In this document: positions 34,805-43,622 of the stretch, in pieces
Layout: each line of letters begins with the position of its first letter
Position numbering within the stretch: position 1 is the stretch's first letter
Translations under genes and position numbers: made by a program
Assembly: GCF_035917275.1 (NCBI RefSeq)
Contig: NZ_CP108508.1
Span: 1,922,001-1,986,000 of the forward strand
Reading direction: 5' to 3'
DNA length: 64,000 nt
Source: Streptomyces sp. NBC_01237
Lineage (GTDB): Bacteria; Actinomycetota; Actinomycetes; Streptomycetales; Streptomycetaceae
The notes under the pieces: generated by a model
What the model was told of the DNA's origin: nothing
The model's input: only the letters and a program-made list of their open reading frames with translations
Database searches by the model: none

Positions 34805-36834
34805 GTACGCCCTATCCCTTCACAGCGATCGTCGGGCAGGACGATCTTCGGCTCGGGCTGTTGCTGAACGCCGTCAGTCCGGCTGTCGGCGGGGTGCTCG
34901 TGCGGGGTGAGAAGGGAACCGCCAAGTCCACCGCCGTGCGGGCGCTCGCCGCGCTCATGCCGGAGGTCTCCGTGGTGCCGGGCTGCCGGTTCTCGTGCGA
35001 CCCGGGGGTTCCCGATCCGGCGTGTCCCGATGGGCCCCACGGCGGCGTGACCGGCGTGTCGCGGGCCGCGCGGACCGTGGAGCTGCCCGTCGGGGCGTCC
35101 GAGGACCGGCTCGTGGGGGCGCTGGACATCGAGCGGGCGCTCTCCGAGGGCGTGAAGGCTTTCGAGCCGGGGCTGCTGGCCGACGCGCATCGCGGGATTC
35201 TGTACGTGGACGAGGTCAACCTGCTCCACGACCATCTGGTGGACCTGCTGCTGGACGCGGCGGCCATGGGTGCTTCGTACGTCGAGCGCGAGGGCGTCTC
35301 CGTACGGCACGCGGCGCGTTTCCTGCTGGTCGGGACCATGAACCCCGAAGAGGGCGAACTGCGGCCGCAGTTGCTGGACCGGTTCGGGCTCACGGTCGAG
35401 GTGGCCGCGTCCCGTGACACCGACCAGCGGGTCGACGTCGTGCGGCGCAGGCTCGCCCACGACGACGATCCGGTCGCCTTCGCCGCCCGCTGGGCCGACG
35501 AGGAGTCCGCGCTCAGGGAGCGGATCGTCGCCGCGCGCGCCCTGCTCCCCCGTGTCGTGCTGGGTGACGGTGTGCTGCGGCAGATCGCGGCGACCTGTGC
35601 GGCGTTCGAGGTCGACGGCATGCGCGCCGACATCGTGATGGCCCGTACCGCGACCGCCCTGGCCGCCTGGGCCGGGCGCGAGGAGGTGCTCGCCGAGGAT
35701 GTGCGGCAGGCCGCGCTCCTGGCGCTCCCGCACCGGCGCCGGCGCAATCCGTTCGACGCGCCCGGTCTGGACGAGGACAAGCTGGACGACACCCTCCGGG
35801 AAGCCGCCGAGGACCGGAACGACGGCGAGGGTGAGGGCGACAACGACCCGGACCCCGACGGGCCGCACCCGGACGGCCCCGGTGACGGGGGCGACAACGG
35901 TGGTGGCGGTGGCGTGCCGCCGCAGGCCGACGGGAGCGACACGCCGGGGCCGGCGCACGAGGGCAGCACCGACGCGCCCGGACGTTCCGCCGGTGCGGAG
36001 CAGCAGCCCGTGGCCTCGGCCGAGCCGTTCCGGACGAAGATGCTGAGCGTGCCGGGGCTCGGCGAGGGCGCTGCGGGACGGCGGTCCCGGGCCCGTACCG
36101 AGCACGGCCGTACGACCGGGTCGCGGCGCCCGCAGGGTGCCCTGACGAAGCTGCACCTGGCGGCGACCGTGCAGGCGGCGGCGCCGCACCAGCACGCACG
36201 CGGACGGTCCGGGCGCGGCCTCGTCGTGCGCCGCGACGATCTGCGGCAGGCGACGCGCGAGGGGCGCGAGGGCAATCTGGTGCTCTTCGTCGTGGACGCC
36301 TCCGGTTCGATGGCGGCCCGGCAGCGGATGAGCGCGGTGAAGGGTGCGGTGCTCTCGCTGCTGCTGGACGCGTACCAGCGGCGGGACAAGGTCGGCCTGG
36401 TCACCTTCCGGGGCAAGGACGCCGAGGTGGCGCTGCCGCCGACCTCGTCGGTGGACGCGGCGGCGGCGCGGCTGGAGTCGCTGCCGACCGGGGGCCGTAC
36501 GCCGCTGGCCGCCGGGCTGCTGAAGGCCCATGACGTCCTGCGGGTGGAGCGGCTGCGCGATCCCTCGCGGCGGCCGCTGCTCGTCGTGGTGACGGACGGC
36601 CGGGCGACCGGCGGCCCCGAGCCGGTGGCGCTCGCCGGGAGGGCCGGGCGGCTGCACCGCTCCGAGGGCACCGCGTCCGTCGTCATGGACTGCGAGTCGG
36701 GGATCGTACGCCTCGGGCTCGCCGCACAGCTCGCCCGGGATCTGGGGGGTACCGCCGTCACGCTCGACGAGCTGCGGGCCGACTCGATCGCCGGGCTCGT
36801 CAAGGACGTCACCACAGCCGGAAGGGCCGCGTAA
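34801..36834 (+). CDS. Putative cobaltochelatase ATPase subunit (fused ChlI/ChlD-like)
   Basis: A 677-residue AAA+/VWA protein. Walker A is GEKGTAKST (about 36-44) and Walker B is [15 protein letters not shown]. Around residues 335-385 there is an acidic, Gly/Asp-rich linker. The C-terminal integrin-I domain has MIDAS motif [10 protein letters not shown] (about 498-507). Such fused subunits power metal insertion by a CobN/ChlH-type large subunit, which is not encoded here. GTG 34801 overlaps the cobQ stop and has AGGAGG upstream. The stop TAA overlaps the cobO ATG. Confidence 0.9.
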   Translation: MSTPYPFTAIVGQDDLRLGLLLNAVSPAVGGVLVRGEKGTAKSTAVRALAALMPEVSVVPGCRFSCDPGVPDPACPDGPHGGVTGVSRAARTVELPVGASEDRLVGALDIERALSEGVKAFEPGLLADAHRGILYVDEVNLLHDHLVDLLLDAAAMGASYVEREGVSVRHAARFLLVGTMNPEEGELRPQLLDRFGLTVEVAASRDTDQRVDVVRRRLAHDDDPVAFAARWADEESALRERIVAARALLPRVVLGDGVLRQIAATCAAFEVDGMRADIVMARTATALAAWAGREEVLAEDVRQAALLALPHRRRRNPFDAPGLDEDKLDDTLREAAEDRNDGEGEGDNDPDPDGPHPDGPGDGGDNGGGGGVPPQADGSDTPGPAHEGSTDAPGRSAGAEQQPVASAEPFRTKMLSVPGLGEGAAGRRSRARTEHGRTTGSRRPQGALTKLHLAATVQAAAPHQHARGRSGRGLVVRRDDLRQATREGREGNLVLFVVDASGSMAARQRMSAVKGAVLSLLLDAYQRRDKVGLVTFRGKDAEVALPPTSSVDAAAARLESLPTGGRTPLAAGLLKAHDVLRVERLRDPSRRPLLVVVTDGRATGGPEPVALAGRAGRLHRSEGTASVVMDCESGIVRLGLAAQLARDLGGTAVTLDELRADSIAGLVKDVTTAGRAA

Positions 36835-37433
36835 TGCCACAGGGACAGCCGACATCGGTACCGGACGACGGGCTCACCACCCGTCAGCGGCGCAACCGTC
36901 CGCTGCTGTTCGTCCACACGGGCATCGGCAAGGGGAAGTCGACGGCTGCCTTCGGACTCGCGCTGCGGGCCTGGAACCAGGGCTGGCCGATCGGGGTGTT
37001 CCAGTTCGTGAAGTCGGCGAAGTGGAAGGTCGGCGAGGAGAACGCGCTGAAGGTCCTCGGGGCCAGCGGCGAGGGCGGCACCGTCGCCTGGCACAAGATG
37101 GGCGAGGGCTGGTCGTGGGTACAGCGCGACAACCAGCTGGACAACGAGGAGAAGGCCCGTGAGGGCTGGGAGCAGGTCAAGCGCGACCTGGCGGCCGAGA
37201 CGTACAAGCTGTACGTCCTGGACGAGTTCGCCTACCCCATGCACTGGGGCTGGATCGACACCGACGAGGTCGTCGAGGTGATGCGGAACCGTCCCGGCAC
37301 CCAGCATGTGGTGATCACCGGGCGCAACGCTCCGGACAAGCTGATCGAGGCCGCCGATCTGGTGACCGACATGTCGAAGGTCAAGCACCCGATGGACGCC
37401 GGTCAGAAGGGCCAGAGGGGCATCGAGTGGTGA
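36834..37433 (+). CDS. cobO: Cob(I)yrinic acid a,c-diamide adenosyltransferase CobO
   Basis: A 199-residue enzyme that transfers the adenosyl group from ATP to Co(I) corrinoids. The P-loop HTGIGKGKSTAAFGLALRAW lies near residue 23. The substrate-binding segments YVLDEFAYPMHWGWIDTDEV and HVVITGRNAPDKLIEAADL follow in family order. Its start overlaps the chelatase stop by one base, and its stop overlaps the cobB GTG. Confidence 0.95.
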   Translation: MPQGQPTSVPDDGLTTRQRRNRPLLFVHTGIGKGKSTAAFGLALRAWNQGWPIGVFQFVKSAKWKVGEENALKVLGASGEGGTVAWHKMGEGWSWVQRDNQLDNEEKAREGWEQVKRDLAAETYKLYVLDEFAYPMHWGWIDTDEVVEVMRNRPGTQHVVITGRNAPDKLIEAADLVTDMSKVKHPMDAGQKGQRGIEW

Positions 37434-38812
37434 CTGTTCCCCGTCTGGTCATCGCCGCTCCGGCGTCCGGCAGCGGCAAGACCACCCTCGCCACGGGGCT
37501 GATGGCCGCGTTCGCCGCGCGTGGGCTCGCGGTCTCCCCGCACAAGGTGGGCCCGGACTACATCGATCCGGGCTACCACGCGCTGGCGACCGGCAGGCCC
37601 GGCCGCAACCTCGACGCGTACATGTGCGGGACCGGTCTGATCGCCCCCCTGTTCGCGCACGGGGCGGGCGGCTGCGACCTCGCCGTGGTCGAGGGCGTCA
37701 TGGGGCTGTACGACGGTGCCTCGGGACAGGGCGAGCTGGCCTCCACCGCCCAGGTCGCCAAGCTCCTGCGGGCGCCCGTCGTCCTGGTCGTCGACGCCTC
37801 CTCGCAGTCCCGTTCCGTCGCGGCCCTGGTGCACGGGTTCGCGTCCTGGGATCCCCAGGTACGGATAGGCGGCGTGATCCTGAACAAGGTGGCCTCCGAC
37901 CGCCACGAGGCGCTGCTGCGCGACGCGCTGGACGAGTCGGGGCTGCCGGTGCTCGGGGTGCTGCGGCGGGCCGCGCAACTGGCGACGCCCTCGCGCCACC
38001 TGGGCCTGGTGCCGGTGGCCGAGCGGCAGACGGATGCCGTCGACGCCGTACGGGCGATGGGGGAACGGGTGCGCGCGGGATGCGATCTCGACGCGCTGAT
38101 GGCCCTGGCCAGGTCGGCTCCCCCGCTGCCGGACGAGGTGTGGGAGCCGGAGCGTCACCCGGCGGCCGGGACCGGAGCAGGGCCCGTGGTGGCCGTGGCG
38201 GGCGGGGCGGCGTTCACCTTCGCGTACGCGGAGCACTCCGAGCTGCTGGCGGCGGCGGGCGCGGAGGTCGCGGTCTTCGACCCGCTGCGCGACGAGAAGC
38301 TCCCGGTGGGTACGGCGGGCCTGGTGATCGGCGGCGGGTTCCCGGAGATGTACGCCCCCGAGCTGTCGGCCAACGAGCCGTTGCGCAGGGCGGTGACCGA
38401 ACTGGCGCTGAGCGGTGCTCCGGTGGCGGCGGAGTGCGCGGGGCTGCTGTATCTGGCGCGCGAGCTGGACGGGCGGCCGATGTGCGGGGTGCTGGACGCC
38501 GAGGCCCGGATGTCGGAGCGGCTGACGCTCGGCTACCGGGAGGCGGTGGCGGTTTCCGACAGTTCGCTGGCGGTGGCCGGGACCCGGATGCGCGGCCATG
38601 AGTTCCACCGGACGGTACTGGAACCGGGTGCCGGGTCCACGCCCGCGTGGGGCATGCACCAGCCGGAGCGGCGCGTGGAGGGCTTCGTCCAGGGGGGCGT
38701 GCACGCGAGCTATCTGCATACGCACTGGGCGTCCTCGCCCGGGGTGGCGCGGCGCTTCGTCGAGCAGTGCGGCGGGGCCGGCCGGGTGTGGGGCCGGCCG
38801 GGCGCGGACTAG
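37430..38812 (+). CDS. cobB: Cobyrinic acid a,c-diamide synthase CobB/CbiA
   Basis: A 460-residue glutamine-dependent amidase. The ATPase motif APASGSGKTTLATGLM is at the N-terminus (residues 7-22). DVLxP-like elements follow in HKVGPDYIDPGYH. The glutaminase domain contains GGGFPEMYAPELSANEPLRR, nucleophile Cys in AECAGLLYL (about 336) and His residues in YLHTHWAS. GTG 37430 overlaps the cobO stop (GTGA); another GTG sits three bases earlier. The stop overlaps the stop of the convergent ZIP gene by four bases. Confidence 0.94.
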   Translation: MTVPRLVIAAPASGSGKTTLATGLMAAFAARGLAVSPHKVGPDYIDPGYHALATGRPGRNLDAYMCGTGLIAPLFAHGAGGCDLAVVEGVMGLYDGASGQGELASTAQVAKLLRAPVVLVVDASSQSRSVAALVHGFASWDPQVRIGGVILNKVASDRHEALLRDALDESGLPVLGVLRRAAQLATPSRHLGLVPVAERQTDAVDAVRAMGERVRAGCDLDALMALARSAPPLPDEVWEPERHPAAGTGAGPVVAVAGGAAFTFAYAEHSELLAAAGAEVAVFDPLRDEKLPVGTAGLVIGGGFPEMYAPELSANEPLRRAVTELALSGAPVAAECAGLLYLARELDGRPMCGVLDAEARMSERLTLGYREAVAVSDSSLAVAGTRMRGHEFHRTVLEPGAGSTPAWGMHQPERRVEGFVQGGVHASYLHTHWASSPGVARRFVEQCGGAGRVWGRPGAD

Positions 38813-39531
38813 TCCGCGATGCCCACCACCAGCCAGATGAAGCCCACGCCCCCGACCGTGCACAGCAATGTGGAGCGGGCGGGATGGTCGTGGTGTGCCT
38901 CGGGCAGAATCTCTGCGGCGGCCAGGTAGAGCAGCGCGCCGCCGAAGAAGCCGAGATAGCAGCCGAGCAGTTCCTCCGGAAGGGTGAACAGCAGTGTCGT
39001 AGCCGCGCCGACGATCGGTGCCAGGGCGTCCGCGAACAGCATGAAGAGCGCCTTGCGGCGGGCGTTCCCGTAGAGACTGGTGATGGTGTACGTGTTGAAA
39101 CCGTCGGCGAAGTCATGAGTGATCACGGCCAGTGCGACGGCGGCGCCCATGCCTCCGCCGATCTGGAACGCGGCGCCGAGCGCCACTCCGTCCATCAGGC
39201 TGTGGCCCACCATCGCGGCCGCCGCCGTCAGGCCCACCTGCGGCACGCGCTCCTCCCCCGCCCCGTGTGCCGCCTGGCGTACGGCGAGCAGCCGCTCCAC
39301 CAGATGGGCCACCAGGAAGCCGCCCACGAACAGCAGCAGGGCGGCGGGCACACCGAAAACCGGCTCGCCCGCCGCCTCGACCGCCTCCGGCAGCAGATCG
39401 AGGCCGACCACGCCGAGCATCAGCCCGCCCGCGAAGCCGAGCACCAGGTGACGGCGGTCGGTGACGCGTTGAGCGACCCAGCCGCCGGCCAGGGTCATCA
39501 GGAACGCGCCGAGCGCGACGAACACCGCCAT
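38809..39531 (-). CDS. ZIP family metal transporter
   Basis: A 240-residue permease with eight hydrophobic segments. The metal-binding helices IV and V are recognisable as VGHSLMDGVALGAAF and AVITHDFADGFNT. In place of the common HNxPEG motif the sequence has HSLMDG, a bacterial variant. A His-rich end (EAHHDHPAR) lies in a loop near the C-terminus. The gene lies inside the cobalamin cluster on the opposite strand, so cobalt or nickel uptake is a reasonable guess; zinc, iron or manganese are equally possible from sequence. Confidence 0.85.
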   Translation of the reverse strand: MAVFVALGAFLMTLAGGWVAQRVTDRRHLVLGFAGGLMLGVVGLDLLPEAVEAAGEPVFGVPAALLLFVGGFLVAHLVERLLAVRQAAHGAGEERVPQVGLTAAAAMVGHSLMDGVALGAAFQIGGGMGAAVALAVITHDFADGFNTYTITSLYGNARRKALFMLFADALAPIVGAATTLLFTLPEELLGCYLGFFGGALLYLAAAEILPEAHHDHPARSTLLCTVGGVGFIWLVVGIAD

Positions 39532-39691
39532 GGGCCCTTGCTAGCCGATCGACCCCCGTGCCCGCATCTCAGGTCACCCTGACCGACGCCCTGCCCGCGC
39601 GCCCCGTCACACCCGAACCGTGAACACCGGGGCCGTAGCACCTGCCCCCGCAGCACCCGGCCCCCGGCCGGCGTACGAAAGGACTCCGCCC

Positions 39692-41281
39692 ATGACCGGA
39701 GCAGCCGCCGCCCCCCTCCCCGTGCCCGTCACCGGGACGCTCGTCGTCGGGGTCGGTGCCCGCCGCGGCGCCCCGCTCGACGAGGTGCTCGGTCTGATCG
39801 AGGAGACCCTGCGGGCCGCCGGACTGCGGATAGCCGATGTCGTGGAGCTGGCGACCGTCGTGGCCAAGGCCGCCGAGCCGGGGATCGTCGGGGCCGCGGC
39901 GCGGCTCGGGGTGCCGCTGCGGACCCATGCGGCCGAGGCGCTGGCCGGGGTCCTCGTACCGAACCCCTCGGGTGCGCCGGACGCGGCCGTGGGTACGCCT
40001 TCGGTCGCGGAGGCCGCCGCGCTGATCGAGGCGGACGAACTGGTGGTCACGAAGACGGCATCGACGCGCCGGACGGGCCGGAAGGGGGCGGTGACCTGTG
40101 CGGTGGCCCGACGAATTCCGGCCACCCTCATGGCTCCTGACCGGAAAAGTTCCACCCCGACGGTGACGGACGGGGCGGACCCCTTCACCATGGCAGCCAT
40201 GAATCCCCCCACGAAGCACGTCGAGAGCGCCGGGCCCGATCTCCGGCACCACGGTGACGCGGAGGTACGCGACCGGAATCTGACCGACCTCGCGGTCAAC
40301 GTACGCACCCAGACGCCGCCGGAGTGGCTGCGGCAGCGGATAGCGGCATCGCTCGTCTCCCTGGCCTCGTACCCGGACGGCGCGCAGGCCCGGGAGGCGG
40401 TCGCCGGGCGGCACGGGCTGCCGGTGGACCGGGTCCTGCTGACGGCGGGCGCGGCGGAGGCGTTCGTCCTGATCGCCCGCGCGCTGCCCGCCAGGCATCC
40501 GGTCGTCGTGCACCCGCAGTTCACCGAGCCGGAGGCGGCGCTGCGGGCGGCCGGGCACGAGGTGGGCCGGGTGCTGCTCCGCGCCGAGGACGGCTTCCGG
40601 CTGGATCCGGCGGCGGTGCCCGAGGAAGCGGATCTGGTGGTGGTCGGCAATCCGACCAACCCGACCTCCGTGCTCCATCCGGCCGCCCTCCTGGAGCAAC
40701 TGGCGCGCCCCGGACGGACGCTGGTGGTCGACGAGGCGTTCATGGATGTGGTTCCCGGCGAGCGCGAGGCGCTGTGCGGGCGTACCGACATCCCCGGGCT
40801 CGTCGTCCTGCGCAGCCTCACCAAGACCTGGGGGCTCGCGGGCCTGCGGATCGGCTATGTGCTGGCCGACCCGGTCACCATCGCTCTGCTGGCCGAGGCG
40901 CAGCCGCTGTGGCCGGTGTCCTCCCCGGCGCTGGCGGCGGCCGAGGCGTGCATGGAGCCCCGGGCGCTGGTCGAGGCGGCCGAGGCGGCGGACCGGATCA
41001 CGGTGGACCGTGCCCATCTGCTGGCGGGGCTCGCGGAGTTCGGTGAGGTGCGGGCGGTCGAGCCGGCCCAGGGGCCGTTCGTCCTGCTGCGGATGGAGCG
41101 GGCGGCCGAGGTACGGGAGCGGCTGCGGCTGCTGGGCTTCGCCGCGCGGCGCGGGGACACGTTCCCGGGTCTGGGGCCCGAGTGGCTGCGGCTGGCGGTA
41201 CGCGACCGGGTGACGACCAACCGTTTCCTCCAGGCGCTCGATCAGGCTCTCCAGGCGCTGCCCGGGAGACCTTTGCGCTGA
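39692..41281 (+). CDS. cobC: CobE/CbiG-C-type domain fused to a CobC-like PLP aminotransferase
   Basis: A 529-residue fusion. Residues about 15-145 form the CobE/CbiG C-terminal domain (TLVVGVGARRGAPLDEVLGL, then ELVVTKTAS). A 40-residue linker leads to a class I/II aminotransferase domain related to L-threonine-O-3-phosphate decarboxylase CobD/CobC and to the mycobacterial Rv2231c family. PLP Lys lies in SLTKTWGLAGLRIGY (about 378) and the cofactor Asp in LVVDEAFMDV. It should act in ring processing and side-chain supply for cobalamin. AAAGGA precedes ATG 39692. Confidence 0.88.
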   Translation: MTGAAAAPLPVPVTGTLVVGVGARRGAPLDEVLGLIEETLRAAGLRIADVVELATVVAKAAEPGIVGAAARLGVPLRTHAAEALAGVLVPNPSGAPDAAVGTPSVAEAAALIEADELVVTKTASTRRTGRKGAVTCAVARRIPATLMAPDRKSSTPTVTDGADPFTMAAMNPPTKHVESAGPDLRHHGDAEVRDRNLTDLAVNVRTQTPPEWLRQRIAASLVSLASYPDGAQAREAVAGRHGLPVDRVLLTAGAAEAFVLIARALPARHPVVVHPQFTEPEAALRAAGHEVGRVLLRAEDGFRLDPAAVPEEADLVVVGNPTNPTSVLHPAALLEQLARPGRTLVVDEAFMDVVPGEREALCGRTDIPGLVVLRSLTKTWGLAGLRIGYVLADPVTIALLAEAQPLWPVSSPALAAAEACMEPRALVEAAEAADRITVDRAHLLAGLAEFGEVRAVEPAQGPFVLLRMERAAEVRERLRLLGFAARRGDTFPGLGPEWLRLAVRDRVTTNRFLQALDQALQALPGRPLR

Positions 41282-41395
41282 GGCGGCACGTGTCACCGGG
41301 GGTCCGCGCCGAGCGGGCCGCAGTGTTGACGCGCTGCTGTGTTGAGGCGCCCCCCCTGCGCCGAGGGGCGCCCGCGCCAAGGCACTCCTGCGGCG

Positions 41396-41464
41396 GGGGG
41401 CCCGCGCAGTGCCCGGCAGGCGAGCGCGGGCCCCCGATCACGGCCGGGGGCCCGCGGGGCCCCC
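41396..41464. terminator. Alternating GC hairpins between convergent cobC fusion and enolase genes
   Basis: GGGGGCCCGC and its complement alternate. Arms 41396-41407 and 41424-41435 form a 12-bp stem. Arms 41426-41435 and 41446-41455 form another, and 41446-41453 with 41457-41464 a third with a 3-base loop. The hairpins exclude each other. They lie between convergent genes and probably act as a bidirectional terminator. Confidence 0.7.
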
Positions 41465-41478
41465 AGGTCCGCCCGTGC

Positions 41479-42786
41479 TCACGCCCGGCGCAGGGCCGAG
41501 CGGCCCGCGAAGCGCGCCGAGTCGCCCAGCTCCTCCTCGATCCGGATCAGTTGGTTGTACTTCGCCGTGCGGTCGGAGCGGGAGAGCGAGCCGGTCTTGA
41601 TCTGACCGCAGCCGGTCGCCACCGCCAGATCCGCGATGGTGGTGTCCTCCGTCTCGCCCGAGCGGTGCGACATGACGGCCGTCCAGCCCGCCCGGTGGGC
41701 CGTGTCCACCGCGGCCAGCGCCTCGGTCAGGGTCCCGATCTGATTGACCTTGACCAGGACCGAGTTGCCGACGCCGGTGCGGATGCCCTCACGCAGCAGC
41801 GTCACGTCGGTGCAGAACACGTCGTCGCCGGTGAGCTGGCAGCGGTCGCCGACGCGGGCGGTCAGCTCGCGCCAGCCGTCCAGGTCGTTCTCCGCCATCG
41901 GGTCCTCGATGGAGAGCACCGGATAGGCGTCGATGAGCCCGGCCAGGTAGTCGGCGTTCTCCGAGGGAGTACGGCGCACCCCCTCGCCCGCGTAGTCGTA
42001 CACCCCGTCGCGGAAGAACTCCGACGACGCCGGGTCCATGATCAGGCCGATGTCCGCGCCGGGACGGTAGCCGGTGCGCTCGATGGCGGTCATCACGAAG
42101 TCGAGCGCCTCCTCGGCGGTACGCAGCGCGGGCGCGAAGCCGCCCTCGTCACCGACGCCCGTGGAGTGCCCGGCGGCCAGCAGGTCGCGGCGCAGGGTGT
42201 GGAAGACCTCACTGCCCATGCGGACGGCTTCGGCGAAGGTGTCCGCACCCACGGGCGCGATCATGAACTCCTGGAAATCCAGCGGATTGTCGGCGTGGGC
42301 GCCGCCGTTGACGATGTTCATCATCGGCAGCGGCAGGAGGTGGGCGGCGGCGCCGCCGAGGTAGCGGTAGAGGGGCTGCCGGTGGGCCGCCGCGGCGGCC
42401 TTGGCGGCGGCGAGGGAAACGCCGAGGATCGCGTTGGCGCCGAGCCGGGACTTCGTGGCGGTGCCGTCGAGGGCGACCAGCGCGGCATCGAGACCCGCCT
42501 GGTCCGCCGCGTCCCGGCCGCGTACGGACGCCGCGATCTCCCCGTCGACGTGGGCCACCGCGCGGTCGACGCCCTTGCCGTGCCAGCGCGTGGAGTCTCC
42601 GTCGCGCAGTTCGACGGCCTCCCGGGCACCGGTGGAGGCGCCGGAGGGGACAGCCGCGCGCCCCAGGGACCCGTCCGCCAGGACGACATCGACCTCGACC
42701 GTGGGGTTGCCCCGGCTGTCGATGATCCGGCGGGCGGTGACGGTCTCGATGGCTGCATCGATGGTGCCGACTGCCTTTGCGGACAT
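41479..42786 (-). CDS. eno: Enolase (phosphopyruvate hydratase), probable additional isozyme
   Basis: A 435-residue enolase interconverting 2-phosphoglycerate and phosphoenolpyruvate. Family motifs are [17 protein letters not shown], the [15 protein letters not shown] loop, [27 protein letters not shown] (catalytic Glu), [24 protein letters not shown] (catalytic Lys) and [19 protein letters not shown]. All appear intact. The housekeeping enolase of Streptomyces sits in another context, beside a septum-type gene. The divergent MarR regulator and operator array here suggest a conditionally expressed second copy; that is inference. Confidence 0.93.
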   Translation of the reverse strand: MSAKAVGTIDAAIETVTARRIIDSRGNPTVEVDVVLADGSLGRAAVPSGASTGAREAVELRDGDSTRWHGKGVDRAVAHVDGEIAASVRGRDAADQAGLDAALVALDGTATKSRLGANAILGVSLAAAKAAAAAHRQPLYRYLGGAAAHLLPLPMMNIVNGGAHADNPLDFQEFMIAPVGADTFAEAVRMGSEVFHTLRRDLLAAGHSTGVGDEGGFAPALRTAEEALDFVMTAIERTGYRPGADIGLIMDPASSEFFRDGVYDYAGEGVRRTPSENADYLAGLIDAYPVLSIEDPMAENDLDGWRELTARVGDRCQLTGDDVFCTDVTLLREGIRTGVGNSVLVKVNQIGTLTEALAAVDTAHRAGWTAVMSHRSGETEDTTIADLAVATGCGQIKTGSLSRSDRTAKYNQLIRIEEELGDSARFAGRSALRRA

Positions 42787-42865
42787 GGGAGTTCCTTCCC
42801 GTTGTCATGTGCCGTGGCCCCGGCTGCGACAACGCTGGCGCTGAGCCCGACAACACCAAACCTTA

Positions 42866-42928
42866 CAGCAATGCTGATCAGTTTTGCTGTACAGCTTTGC
42901 TGTGCAGGTCAGGTGCACAGCTTTGCTG
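42866..42928. promoter_or_regulatory. Array of five 13-bp-spaced palindromic operator units (CAGCnnnGCTG)
   Basis: Units begin at 42866 (CAGCAATGCTG), 42879 (CAGTTTTGCTG), 42892 (CAGCTTTGCTG), 42905 (CAGGTCAGGTG, degenerate) and 42918 (CAGCTTTGCTG), each exactly 13 bp apart. The array fills the 163-bp region between the divergent enolase and MarR genes. A TAAAGT -10-like box at 42939-42944 lies just beyond it, seven bases before the MarR ATG. Confidence 0.8.
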
Positions 42929-42949
42929 ACCAACGGGGTAAAGTGCCCT

Positions 42950-43372
42950 ATGCCCACCTCGGAAGCCGCCGCCATCGCCGCCGAACTGCGCACCGCGATG
43001 GGCAAGCTCACCCGCCGCGTCAAACACGAGGACCGCATCCCGCTGGGCCAGGTCGCCGTGCTCGGTGCGCTCGACCGCGACGGCGCCATGACCACCAGCG
43101 ACCTCGCCGCCGATCAGCGCGTACGCCCCCAGTCGATGGCACGGGCGGTGGGGCTGCTCATGGAGCAGAACCTGATCACGCGCCGGGCGCACCCCACGGA
43201 CGGCCGCAAGTCGCTGGTCGAGCTGTCGGACGCGGGCCGGGCCGCGCTCGAAGCGGAGCGCGGCCGCAGGGCCGGCTGGCTCGCGCAGGCCATCGAGGCC
43301 GAACTCACGGATGAGGAGCGCGCGTTGCTGGCACGGAGCGCCGCCCTGCTGGAACGGCTCGCCACACGCTGA
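42950..43372 (+). CDS. MarR family transcriptional regulator (divergent from enolase)
   Basis: A 140-residue winged-helix protein. DNA-contact helices are in MTTSDLAADQRVRPQSMARA, and the wing is in RRAHPTDGRKSLVELSDAGR. A C-terminal dimer helix follows. ATG 42950 is right at the expected transcription start of a TAAAGT -10 box, so the transcript may be leaderless. It probably binds the palindrome array upstream and controls itself and the enolase. The effector is unknown. Confidence 0.88.
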   Translation: MPTSEAAAIAAELRTAMGKLTRRVKHEDRIPLGQVAVLGALDRDGAMTTSDLAADQRVRPQSMARAVGLLMEQNLITRRAHPTDGRKSLVELSDAGRAALEAERGRRAGWLAQAIEAELTDEERALLARSAALLERLATR

Positions 43373-43443
43373 CGGCCGCCTGCTGGAACGGCTCGCCGCA
43401 CACCGAGGGCCGCCTGCTGGAACGGCCCACCACACACCGAGGG
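43341..43443. repeat. Three ~34-bp tandem repeats starting inside the marR 3' end
   Basis: CCGCCCTGCTGGAACGGCTC recurs with small changes at 43341, 43376 and 43410, each copy 34-35 bp long; a fragment follows at 43444. Copy one encodes the MarR C-terminus (LLERLATR) and the others are untranslated. The rest of the gene-free stretch to 43622 holds no further structure that I can support. Confidence 0.85.
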
Positions 43444-43622
43444 CCGCCCCGCGCCCGCCGGGGATCGGGACAGCCCTCGGGTCGCGTCCGCGGCGAGGCG
43501 GGTGTGCACCCCGAGGGGCGGCGCTCCTCCCGCGAACGCCGCCCCTCAAGCCCCCCAGGCCCCCCCGCCCCCGGATTCCTCGGACCCCCGGTCCTCCCCC
43601 TCCCCCTCCCCCTGGGGTCGGA

